In this document: piece by piece, positions 42,753 to 51,549 of the stretch
Numbering within the stretch: position 1 is the first letter of the stretch
Layout: each line of letters opens with the position of its first letter
Source: Symbiodinium natans
Taxonomy: Eukaryota > Sar > Dinophyceae > Suessiales > Symbiodiniaceae
NCBI GenBank assembly: GCA_905221605.1
Contig: CAJNDS010002499.1
Location: 212,001 to 276,000, forward strand
Direction: 5' to 3'
DNA length: 64,000 nt
The notes under the pieces: model-generated
What the model was told of the DNA's origin: nothing
Seen by the model: the letters and a program-made list of their open reading frames with translations, nothing else
Databases searched by the model: none
Made by a program: the position numbers and the translations under genes

Positions 42753-43559
42753 ATGTTGAGGTTACGCCCCACTTATGAAGAAATTGCAAGGGAAGCAAGA
42801 ACAAGAAGATTAAGAATATTACCAGAGAAAGAGAGAAGAACACAACAAGGTTTATTATTAAATGATGTTAACTTTGATGACTTTGATTTAGGTAAGTATG
42901 ATAAGAAGACAATATTAATGAATGATAACCCTAATAAGGGAACACAAACGGATGTATTCAATGAAACACCAAGCATAACAGAAAGTGAAAGTATGAAATC
43001 ATTAGAAGAAGAAGTTAAACAGAGACAAACAGATGAAAGCCTTTCAAGTATAAATAGTAGTAAAAAAGAAGAAAAGACTGAAAGAGAACGTGAACGCAAT
43101 CAACCAGAGAAAAAATCAGTAATGCGTAGAGTTTGTGATGCTATGTTTGGAGAAGATGAATTTAAAGAAGAAAGAGAAGAAATGAGAAGCAGAAGGCAAC
43201 AAATATATACTGATGAAGATGTAAATGAACCATCTGTAGAGAAACAAAAGACTGAAGAGAGCGATGATGATTTACCTATGAATGTTAAAAAATCTTTTGA
43301 GCCTTCTTCGTCATCAAGTTCTAGAAGAAGTTCAAACAGAAGTGTATTATTACCCATTGAAGAAGAGGCGTTAAGTGAACATATTCATTCATCACCTCCT
43401 GAAACAGTTCAAAGTTCCGTTCCAAGTGATAGAACAATTGAATATGTTGAAGAGCCAAGTCCACCTCAAAGTGTCATTAGTTCTCGTAGAAGTCAAGAAA
43501 CCATAGAATACATAAGGAGTAGAAGCAGTAGTAATAGCAGAAGAACATTAAGTAGTTAA
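42753..43559 (+). CDS. Probable virion protein, LRPTY family member 2, Ser/Arg-rich tail
   Basis: 268 residues. It starts MLRLRPTYEEI, paralogous to the start of the preceding gene. A short motif, SVMRRVCDAMFGEDEF, in the middle looks ordered. From about residue 185 the chain is Ser-rich, with two TIEY(V/I) repeats and an RS-type tail (SRRS, SRSSSNSRR). Such tails are often phosphorylated or bind nucleic acid. The start is separated from the upstream stop by 18 bp. Confidence 0.7.
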   Translation: MLRLRPTYEEIAREARTRRLRILPEKERRTQQGLLLNDVNFDDFDLGKYDKKTILMNDNPNKGTQTDVFNETPSITESESMKSLEEEVKQRQTDESLSSINSSKKEEKTERERERNQPEKKSVMRRVCDAMFGEDEFKEEREEMRSRRQQIYTDEDVNEPSVEKQKTEESDDDLPMNVKKSFEPSSSSSSRRSSNRSVLLPIEEEALSEHIHSSPPETVQSSVPSDRTIEYVEEPSPPQSVISSRRSQETIEYIRSRSSSNSRRTLSS

Positions 43560-43592
43560 TTATTACTTTATGGGGGGTGCTAAAACGCCCCC

Positions 43593-43601
43593 TACTTAAA
43601 G
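43593..43601 (+). promoter_or_regulatory. TACTTAAAG box
   Basis: Lies 23 bp before the ATG at 43625 and directly after a GGGGTG/CGCCCC stem that follows the upstream stop codon. Confidence 0.55.
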
Positions 43602-43624
43602 AATAATTAACGTTATATAGTAAG

Positions 43625-43975
43625 ATGAACTCCTGCTTTGTAACGGAAAAAGGTGAAAAGTTAAATATTGATGATGACCTTTTTGACGTGCTGTGGAACT
43701 CGCTAGATGAAGAGAATAGCGAGGAAATAGCACAAGCGAAAAAGAAATCACACAATGATAAAAACAATGAAAAATATAAACAAAATGGCTACTTCAAACA
43801 ATATTTTAAAAATAATAGTCAGTGCTTTGAATGTGAGAAGTGTGGAAGAAAGATAAGTAGCAATACTAATAAATCTAAACATATGAACACGAAGAGATGT
43901 AAAGAAATTTATCAAGAAAAACTAGAAAAGGAAATGATGGATAAGATAGGAAGGAAGATATTGTTATGGAATTGA
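43625..43975 (+). CDS. Small C2HC zinc-finger protein
   Basis: 116 residues. An acidic N-terminal third and Lys/Asn-rich centre precede a finger, CEKCGRKISS...H..TKRC, with C-x2-C-x12-H-x5-C spacing. A basic helix ends the protein. The TACTTAAAG box suggests expression with the polymerase. DNA or RNA binding is inferred; it could regulate transcription of later genes. Confidence 0.7.
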   Translation: MNSCFVTEKGEKLNIDDDLFDVLWNSLDEENSEEIAQAKKKSHNDKNNEKYKQNGYFKQYFKNNSQCFECEKCGRKISSNTNKSKHMNTKRCKEIYQEKLEKEMMDKIGRKILLWN

Positions 43976-44006
43976 TATTATTATCTAACATATAATAATA
44001 TTAATT
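43970..44006. promoter_or_regulatory. 15-bp hairpin ending at the integrase start codon
   Basis: Arms 43970-43984 and 43992-44006, one mismatch, 7-nt loop. The left arm covers the stop of the upstream gene and the right arm ends immediately before the integrase ATG. Confidence 0.6.
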
Positions 44007-44939
44007 ATGAGTAAGAATAATAAATTAGCAGAACTATATTATGATATTGAGTCAGGTTTTGGGAGTGCAAAGAGTTTATATGATGATGCTATAAAAGCGG
44101 GATTAGTAGTAACGCTAAATGAAGTTAAAGAATGGTTGAAAAGTCAGTCAATAAAACAGAGAAGTAATTACAAACAGTATAACAGTTATTCAGCTCCTTT
44201 TGCTAGAGCTATTTATTCTGTGGATTTAATGAATATGATTAGTTTAATGAAAGATACTGACACATATAAGAAAGAATATCCGTTATATGGTTTTGTATGT
44301 GTTGATAACTTTAGTAAGAAGTGTCACGTTGTGCCAATGCAAAATAAAGACGGTGACACAGTACTAAATGCTCTAAAGGAATGTTTCAAAGTAATGGGTC
44401 ATCCCCAGTCGGTTTATAGTGATGATGAAGGAGCGTTGAACGATAAAATATTACAAAAATATTTGAAAGACGAGGGCATAACACATAATACAACTTTAAC
44501 TCATGCAAATGTGGCTGAACGAATGATAAGAACCTTAAAGAAAATGATAGGTGATAGGGCACTTGTTCATAAAGGAGCGTGGACAATAATGTTAAAACCT
44601 GTTTTGGATAAATACAATAAACAAATGAAACACAGCACGACGGGAATGACACCTAATGAAGCCCATAAAGATGAGCACCATATAGAAGTAAAAGCTAATT
44701 CAGTAATGAAGGAAAAATATTTACGAAATTATCCTAATATTAAAGAAGGTGACACTGTAAAGGTTTTTACAAAAAGTGGTGGTAATTATACCAGCAGAAA
44801 AGAAACAAGGAGCAAATGGAGCGAGAAAACATATGAAGTTAAAGAAGTTGAAAGAGATAAACAACTGAATAAATATTATGTTCTTGAAAGTTTACCTAAA
44901 AAATATATGAGACATGAATTATTGTTAATAAATAAGTAA
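44007..44939 (+). CDS. int: Retroviral-type (rve) integrase, Polinton family
   Basis: 310 residues. An N-terminal helical domain (GFGSAKSLYDDAIKAGLVV, then VKEWLKSQ) is of the kind seen in Maverick/Polinton integrases. The RNase-H-fold core has acidic residues Asp-73 (SVDLMNM), Asp-139 or Asp-140 (YSDDEGAL) and Glu-171 (ANVAERMIRTLK), a DDE triad. The C-terminal part (EGDTVKVFTKSGG...WSEKTYEV) is an SH3-like barrel as in retroelement integrases. It would join the terminal inverted repeats to host DNA, consistent with the element's identical ends. No TACTTAA box is present. Confidence 0.95.
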   Translation: MSKNNKLAELYYDIESGFGSAKSLYDDAIKAGLVVTLNEVKEWLKSQSIKQRSNYKQYNSYSAPFARAIYSVDLMNMISLMKDTDTYKKEYPLYGFVCVDNFSKKCHVVPMQNKDGDTVLNALKECFKVMGHPQSVYSDDEGALNDKILQKYLKDEGITHNTTLTHANVAERMIRTLKKMIGDRALVHKGAWTIMLKPVLDKYNKQMKHSTTGMTPNEAHKDEHHIEVKANSVMKEKYLRNYPNIKEGDTVKVFTKSGGNYTSRKETRSKWSEKTYEVKEVERDKQLNKYYVLESLPKKYMRHELLLINK

Positions 44940-44942
44940 ATC

Positions 44943-44951
44943 TACTTAAAG
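44943..44951 (+). promoter_or_regulatory. TACTTAAAG box
   Basis: Four bp after the integrase stop and 26 bp before the ATG at 44978. Confidence 0.55.
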
Positions 44952-44977
44952 AAAAAAGACTTTAATATATTAGTGAT

Positions 44978-45400
44978 ATGGACACTGATAAAGCAAAGAA
45001 GATTGTTAAGAAGTTCATCCAAAATAACCGTTATCCTGAATATAATGATATAGTTAAAATGTTAAAGAAAAACTTTAATAAATACCGAGAAAGTGATGAT
45101 AAAGAATTTGCTATTCATTATCTTAATCTTTTCAGTGAGTATGGACAACCGAACCATGAATGGATGAAAGAAATATATGAAAATATCATGAATAGAAAAC
45201 TAATTAAAACAAACGGTGAGAAGATATATAATAGAGGCGGTGCCCTTGTAATGCAATCCAACTATTATACATTGATTGAGATATTGAAAGATATGTTTGA
45301 AGATAAAGGTATGAAACATGATGAACGAGTAGAAATATTGTATCCAATAAAAGAAAAAATTAGTGAATGCTGGAATGGAGTGGGAGAATGGAGACACTAA
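44978..45400 (+). CDS. Right-end small protein, paralogue 1
   Basis: 140 residues, helical and charged. The C-terminus ends with a pattern ERVEIL-PIKEKI---W-GVGEW. The product of the gene at 46155 ends DLRISIL-TIVQVW--NGIW in the same place, so the two are probably distant paralogues. No known family. Located between integrase and right repeat, a typical place for accessory genes. Confidence 0.65.
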   Translation: MDTDKAKKIVKKFIQNNRYPEYNDIVKMLKKNFNKYRESDDKEFAIHYLNLFSEYGQPNHEWMKEIYENIMNRKLIKTNGEKIYNRGGALVMQSNYYTLIEILKDMFEDKGMKHDERVEILYPIKEKISECWNGVGEWRH

Positions 45401-45444
45401 CTATTATATTATAAACAATTAAAACTGTATAATATGCTAGTATC

Positions 45445-45453
45445 TACTTAAGG
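45445..45453 (+). promoter_or_regulatory. TACTTAAGG box
   Basis: One-base variant of the box, 27 bp before the ATG at 45481. Confidence 0.5.
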
Positions 45454-45480
45454 ACAGACCGCCCTAGAATAGTAGGAACT

Positions 45481-46101
45481 ATGACCATCCTAGATTATAG
45501 CAAGTGTGAAGCGTGTAAGAAACTTAAAAATACAAAATCAGTAACTTTAAATAAAATATTACCTGAAGTTGTAGTAGATAAAATCGTTTCATATAATTGT
45601 TGTTATTATTGTGGAATGATGAGGAAGAAAGAACAAGAAAATAAAACTAATGAGCACTTAAGTAAGATTGAAAAACAAATACAGTATTTCAAACGAACTA
45701 AATTATCAAGATTTAATGAATATGATAGAAGCATAACAAGGGAAATAAACCAACTGAAAAACATTATTGACAGAGGAAACAGTCCGTTTAAAAATGTTTT
45801 AAAATCATATGTTAGAAATTGCTATAGGGTAATAACTTATCAGTTCTGTATGGTTATTAGGAACTTACATAATAAGAAGTGGTTAATAGACTTTATAAAT
45901 AATAAATCAAATATACTAACCATGAGATATAGTTATTATAAAAATACTTATCCAGATAAATGGTTATGTAAAATAATTGTTTATGAATATTTACATGATT
46001 TGATAAGTTATGATATGAAGTATATTGATAATGATGAACTTAAAAAATATTTGAATGATGTATTTGATGATAATAATAATAAGAGGCACTGCCGACCCTA
46101 G
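45481..46101 (+). CDS. Right-end cysteine-containing hypothetical protein
   Basis: 206 residues. CEAC near the N-terminus and CCYYCG at about residues 40-45 could form a split zinc site. Between them, ILPEVVVDKIVSY resembles the start of an F-box helix, a weak resemblance. The rest is basic and rich in Tyr/Asn/Lys helices. No family is assigned. Confidence 0.65.
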   Translation: MTILDYSKCEACKKLKNTKSVTLNKILPEVVVDKIVSYNCCYYCGMMRKKEQENKTNEHLSKIEKQIQYFKRTKLSRFNEYDRSITREINQLKNIIDRGNSPFKNVLKSYVRNCYRVITYQFCMVIRNLHNKKWLIDFINNKSNILTMRYSYYKNTYPDKWLCKIIVYEYLHDLISYDMKYIDNDELKKYLNDVFDDNNNKRHCRP

Positions 46102-46117
46102 GCGGGAGGGGGTAGGC

Positions 46118-46126
46118 ACTTAAAGG
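46118..46126 (+). promoter_or_regulatory. CACTTAAAG box
   Basis: One-base variant of the box, 28 bp before the ATG at 46155, in a short GC-rich patch. Confidence 0.5.
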
Positions 46127-46154
46127 GAGGGCGTCCTACTATAGTAAGAGAGCC

Positions 46155-46583
46155 ATGAACTGGAAACTGGAAGGGGGGACGACACAGCAAGAAATCAAAC
46201 ATTTTATAAAAGAAAACCCGCTACCGCGAAGAGGAAATAAATTTTGGACAAAAGTTTCAGATAAATTTTTGATGATGGAAACACCCATTGATGAAGATGA
46301 TAAGAAAACAAAAGATGATAGACTTGAAATGCTTTTTGCTATTATGGTATTGAAAGATGAAGACGGAATGGTTGACATATATGAAAAAATTGACGATGTA
46401 GAAACCATTAAAAGGGTTGGAAAAGAGTTTAATGAAAGAAACGGTATGAATTCATTATATATTAATATTTGTATTTTACGAGAAGCAATTAGAACAATGA
46501 CTTTAAATGATGATTTAAGAATATCAATATTAAAAACTATAGTTCAAGTGTGGAAAGATAACGGAATTTGGAAAGAAACCTAA
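46155..46583 (+). CDS. Right-end small protein, paralogue 2
   Basis: 142 residues, last gene before the right terminal repeat. The N-terminus (MNWKLEGGTTQQEIKHFIKENP) is followed by acidic helices. The C-terminal LRISILKTIVQVWKDNGIW matches the end of the 44978 gene product in pattern. Function unknown. Confidence 0.65.
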   Translation: MNWKLEGGTTQQEIKHFIKENPLPRRGNKFWTKVSDKFLMMETPIDEDDKKTKDDRLEMLFAIMVLKDEDGMVDIYEKIDDVETIKRVGKEFNERNGMNSLYINICILREAIRTMTLNDDLRISILKTIVQVWKDNGIWKET

Positions 46584-46618
46584 AATATAAACTTCAAGAC
46601 AAAACCCCGCTACAAAGC

Positions 46619-46953
46619 TTCATAATAAAACTTATTATGAATATTTGATAAAACATTAGAAGGTCAAACTCCCCAGAAACCTAGGAATTATGATAATCCC
46701 TGAAATTATGATGAAAATAATGAATGAGATGACTACATGTGATGAAATTTTAGGGTGAATGTACTTAAAACTGATGATTTCATGATGAAACCCCAGAAAC
46801 CCCTCCCATAAAACGAATGAGATGGAAATAATGATGTAGAATGAAGAAGATGATGATGGTGAAAATGATGTGATGTGAATAATGAAGATGGTGAGGTGTT
46901 GACCCCAGCGCCTGAAGGCCTGAACCCTAGGAACCCCCTATTTACTATTTTTT
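46619..46953 (-). repeat. Right terminal inverted repeat (335 bp)
   Basis: Reverse complement of 25658-25992, apparently identical. Ends CTATTTTTT against a run of fifteen G. Contains TACTTAAAA at 46762-46770, reading out of the element. Confidence 0.97.
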
Positions 46954-46968
46954 GGGGGGGGGGGGGGG
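46954..46968. repeat. Host G-tract at the right viral junction
   Basis: Fifteen G directly after the terminal T of the repeat, on the same strand as the G-rich left flank, consistent with insertion inside one poly-G tract. Confidence 0.85.
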
Positions 46969-49900
46969 CAGTGACAAAAAAGAGAGCTTGAAACCGAAGA
47001 ACCCAGAGATCGCGCAATGGCCTGGGTTTGACTCGGCACGCTCGGGCACGGTAGGCTTGCTCTCCTGCTGGGCACAGTTGCGCGGCATGAAGAGTTCCAA
47101 TTGGGGCTTTAATAAGGCGAGCTGAACCTTCAGAAGTGGCAGACCAGGAAGCTTCGAAAGGGTTTGTGGCTGCAAACTGCACAAAGCCTCGACATGCTTC
47201 GACGATAGCTCGCATGAACCCAGCAGACGTGCCACAACTTCAAGACACTGCTGGCAAGGTGAGACAGGGCCCGCGAGCCTCTTGCGCTGCCAGCCAGCAC
47301 CCTCAGCATGACCACAACACGGCTTGGGCGTGCTCTCTTGATGGGTCTTGAAAGCTCCGTGTTCCTTCGTGGCTTCGGGGTGCGGGGGCCCAAGGGGTCC
47401 AGGACCTCACAGTGGGAGGGCCAAGTCCTGAAGGCCCGCGCTGAACCGCAGGAGAGTTCTGAAACATTCTGAAACCCTTGCGCCACCCTGCCACAAAAGT
47501 GCCCCGGGTGCCAGGCGGCCGGCACCCAGCGCCGCGAGCACGAGAGCCCGGTGGCGCATCTTGTGACGCATCTTGCGGGGTATGGGGTTGCAGCGTGTGG
47601 GCTGCGGTGCATTTTTCTTGCCGGGAGCGCCCCACTCTCGGGCACGGTATCATTTTCGGATTTCCGGGGCTTTGGGGTGACGCTGACTGCGCATGCTGCA
47701 TGGGTTTCAAGGTCAGCTTTTGTAAAGATAAAGGGTTTTGCGGGGTCTTTTGGAGACTAAGGTCGTGGGGCTTCGAGCCCCCCCTGTAATTGAGAGAACA
47801 TGCGCAGCAGGCAATCATGAGCCACGCATCCGGCGCGGCAACACGCTGCAAACTCTTCCACGGATTACGGATGATGATCTACGAACCCTCAGCTGACCTC
47901 ATGACCTGGCACTCGCAAAGCCCCAAAGCCTTCCGGATCTAAGAATCTTTTGGTTCTTCATCGGTCCTAGCTTCATCCTTGGTCGTGGCAGTCAGGATTG
48001 TCGCCCCTTACGGCTTCCTGGCTCGAGTTGCGCTCTTTCCTCTTTTGGGACAACATCGGGGGCTCCCCAGCTTCCCCCTATTTCGCGGGGCCCACCTCCT
48101 CAACGGGAAAACTTCCCCACACACTTTTCTCCACGCGCGCGCTGTCCCGCAGCCCCTGTCCCGTCGCGCACGGCGGCACCAAGGCGAGGTGTGCAGCGAG
48201 TTCTCGCAGGGTTCCCTGAGCTGGTCAGAGCTTCTTCCGGGGATCTTGCGGGGATTCTTTGGCGAAGGGCTTGTTGTCAAGGTCCATTGCTTTTGACGTT
48301 TTGGGCTCGGGGATCGTGTAGGGGCTAACAGGATCTAACTGCACTCGAGTTACGACAAGATCCTTGCAAGATTAAGCTTCGAAGGCACTCAAACTTTCTA
48401 CACGTAGTGCACATTCGTCCGGCCTCACAAGATGCTCAATACCTGGTCCTCAATCGAATGGCTCAATCATGCTGGGCCCCAGGCAGGAAGCAGCTTCGCG
48501 AGAGTTTCATAGGCCAGTGGAACGGTCCAATCCAGGAGTCATGACGCACGACGCCAGCTCTTAGAGTTCTCAGGGCCTGCGGCTCCATGAATCAGGGTGT
48601 GGACAGGATGAGGTCCTGAACCCTAAACTGGCTTGGCGCCAGAGCACCCGGCAGGTCTATCCAAAAGCAATGATATATGGATATGATATGAGCGACCTTC
48701 CCAAGACTGTCGACAGCTGCTCCTGCTGTCAAGTCAAACTCTGTGTGGTTTTTTGCTGGTCTTGGGAAGGTCAAGAACAGATTTGGCAGCAAAACTGCCT
48801 TCACTGCATTTTCGGTCCTCGCGCTACTCCTGCTTGGGGCATTTTTCGGTTTGACTTTTTGACGCTGCACTGAGTTATATCGAGGTTCTCAGTTACCAAT
48901 AGGAAAGCGCCCGCGAGCTGCCCGTTGGCGAGTAGTGTCCCAAATCAGCTGCCGAGACAGTGCACTGGGGTATCAAGTTCGGGCTGCCTTTCCATCCTAC
49001 GGTCTGGACCTTCCCAGCCTAAGTTCGGAATCCAACAGCTTGGCGCAATGCGTTCTATGGCGAGGACATGCAGTGAGCTGAGCTCTGCAGTTGAGACGAT
49101 TCAAGTCGCCGAGGCGAGCAGCATTCCGTTCAAGCAAAGTGGCGGGCTAGATGCTGACAAATCACCCTTATAGCCACCCCATCCGAAGACTTTTTCACAC
49201 GAGACCAAAGAGCTCCAGAACTGAAAAGATGGACAAGAATTGACAACTCAAAACACATGACTGCACTTCACGGCACACATTTCGCATCCCAAAGTCCCAG
49301 CAAGCCCCGAATCTCAAGCTATCCAGATCCTCTGCGGGCTTGCCACAGCACAAACTTTGCTTAAAGCACCGCCTTCTTAAACAAAGTACAGCCCTAAAGT
49401 ATTGATCCCCTTCGCTTCAGCTCGCTCGCCAGCTGGTGGTATCCCACCGGTTCTCAATCGGGAGTCATGGGAAGGGCGCTCGCAGGTCATCTTCTACGTT
49501 AAGTTTAAGGCGCAGGGTTTAGGATTGAGGCCATCCAGCAGAATCAATTCCCAGCCCCAAAGACGAAGCATGAAGGTCCAGAATCCTCATACCCTAACGC
49601 CTCCACTCCCCACACTCCCCAGAAAGTACCGGGAGGGTAGCGAGAAGTCGTGCTTGCGGCGGCGCTCCACGCAAGCCGGCATTGAGGCACCGATACTTGA
49701 TTCCGATTCTACTTTTTTTATTTGGGGCGGGGGGGTGGGGGGGGTGCGGTTGCAGGATTTGGGCCAAGGGGACTGCCCGCTTAGGGGCTTAGGGGGTTAG
49801 GCGCTAAAGGAGAGGAGCCGAAGCACAGCATCCGCAACTACAAAATAACCCCCAAGGTATTCCAAGCCCTGGAAGGCCTTCCGGGGCCTTGCCTAACAGC

Positions 49901-51440
49901 ACTAAGGTTCTCTGGGATCACCTCAGCAGAACGGCCTTACAGGAGCACCGCCTCTTACAGCGCGCGCTACTGCAATTCTCACTTCCGACTTGAGCTGCTT
50001 TTTTTGTTCCGGACATGTGAAGAAGCTGCTTGGTGGCTCAGCGTGTTGACATTGAGGGTTGAAGGGAGGCAGTACTCAACGCTGGAAGCCTCCAACAATC
50101 AGTGATAGTACCACACCGTGACCCAATTCTTGTTCTGCTTCGTAGGAACTCCCTTCTGCAAACCCAAATTCCTCCAAGGGTGGACTAATCCTAGGTCTTA
50201 TTAGCCATCCCAATGCCAAGCCCAAGGCTTATGAGGATTCCATTCTGTTGCATTGGATTTTGCATTCTGCACTGCTACGGGTGCTGAAGAATCTGAGCAG
50301 AGCTTAGGGTGGTTGGAGTGTCAGAGAACCGCAAGAGACAGAAACTGTATCCAGGTAGCAAGAGTTCACTGATTCGCGGGAGCCCGAGAGCGCTTGGAAG
50401 AACCCTTTCTGCTCGTCTCAGTGAGGAAGTGAGGACTGAGGCAGCGCAGCATGCAGAGATTGTGACCCGAGGGGTTGCTTGGCACATAGACCTATGCTTC
50501 CTCAAAGCACTCCCACTAACATGTGCCCCCAGAACCCCGCAGATTCAGTCGCCTCCCTGGCATCGATGCCACAGAAGGCGTGCCCAAGCTGCCAGCTGAG
50601 CTCTGCAAGGCATTGGAAGACTGCAAAGGGGCTTTGTTCCATTTTCCATCCTTTCATGATCGCAAGCTGAGCCTTATGGTGGAATACTACCGAGCTGCGA
50701 AATGAAGCCGCGTCACAATCCCGAAGAGCAGGATGCTACTTTACTTTCTAGACATATGACAGCACAGGAAAAGGCTTGAAATGCTCGATGCTTCAATCAA
50801 AGTCGTCTGCACCTGGGTATTCCAGAGTGCTCGGCCTATGGCTTAGCTGGGCAGGAACCAGCTTCTGCCGTGGACGTTGCATGCAGTAACCCGTGAGAGG
50901 TTCAGGTTAACCATACCAAGAGGTACTAAACTCAGTAGCTCAGCCCTCAGCTTGAAAGTAACTATGCACAAAACAATCAGCAGCAGCCGAGCTTTGTTGC
51001 ACGCCAGGTTCACACATGTAGCAGAACTGTGCAGCGCTTGCCCATTCGAAGGCTGCTTGTCTGCCCCCGCACTTCAGATCTGTTGTTTCGTCAAAAAAAA
51101 TTGTGTAGGCTTGGCGACAAGCTTCAAAGCATACTGAGAGTGATCTGACAAGCAAGGCTCAAAGCTCGGCGGGTGGTGTCACGGAGCAGTCGCAGGGGCT
51201 GCCCCACAAACTGGGGCTTGCCGAACATCCCGGAAGTGGATGTGAGCGCCCGGGCCCTCTCCAAGACGGCGGCCCCGTGGACCCACAAGCAAATTGGCAG
51301 GCGAAGGGCTCTGGAATAGGGAATGAAATCCAGCACGCAGAAAGCGGAGTTCGATGAGCCCTGCTGCAGTCGTGTCACGCGATGTACAGTAAAACCCTCG
51401 ATAGTTTCTAGTGTAGTGATCAAATGTATATATACATATG
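46969..51440. other. Host flank right of the virus, no supportable gene
   Basis: GC-richer mixed sequence. The open frames of up to about 180 codons at 47130-47851 are overlapping in several frames, Pro/Arg/Ser-rich and without domains, so they look like chance frames. Confidence 0.5.
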
Positions 51441-51549
51441 TGTATGTATGTATGTATGTATGTATGTATGTATGTATGTATGTATGTATGTATGTATGTA
51501 TGTATGTATGTATGTATGTATGTATGTATGTATGTATGTATGTATGTAT
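51441..51549. repeat. (GTAT)n microsatellite
   Basis: About 27 uninterrupted tetranucleotides. Confidence 0.98.

Larger units (their letters stand above)
25658..46953. mobile_element. Integrated Polinton-like virus, complete
   Basis: A 21,296-bp element bounded by 335-bp terminal inverted repeats. It encodes the hallmark set of the Polinton/PLV group: protein-primed PolB, rve integrase, A32-type ATPase, a major capsid protein, a minor capsid protein and an S74 fibre. All hallmark genes are uninterrupted and both repeats read as identical, so insertion looks recent and the provirus may be functional. Coding DNA from 28770 to 46583 is strikingly AT-rich compared with the flanks, whereas 25993-28769 is host-like. 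Host range cannot be read from the sequence. Confidence 0.95.

Noticed and set aside
47130..47851. Overlapping 170-180 codon minus-strand frames in the right flank
   Set aside because: Two frames overlap over the same DNA, both Pro/Arg/Ser-rich without domains, as expected in GC-rich non-coding sequence.
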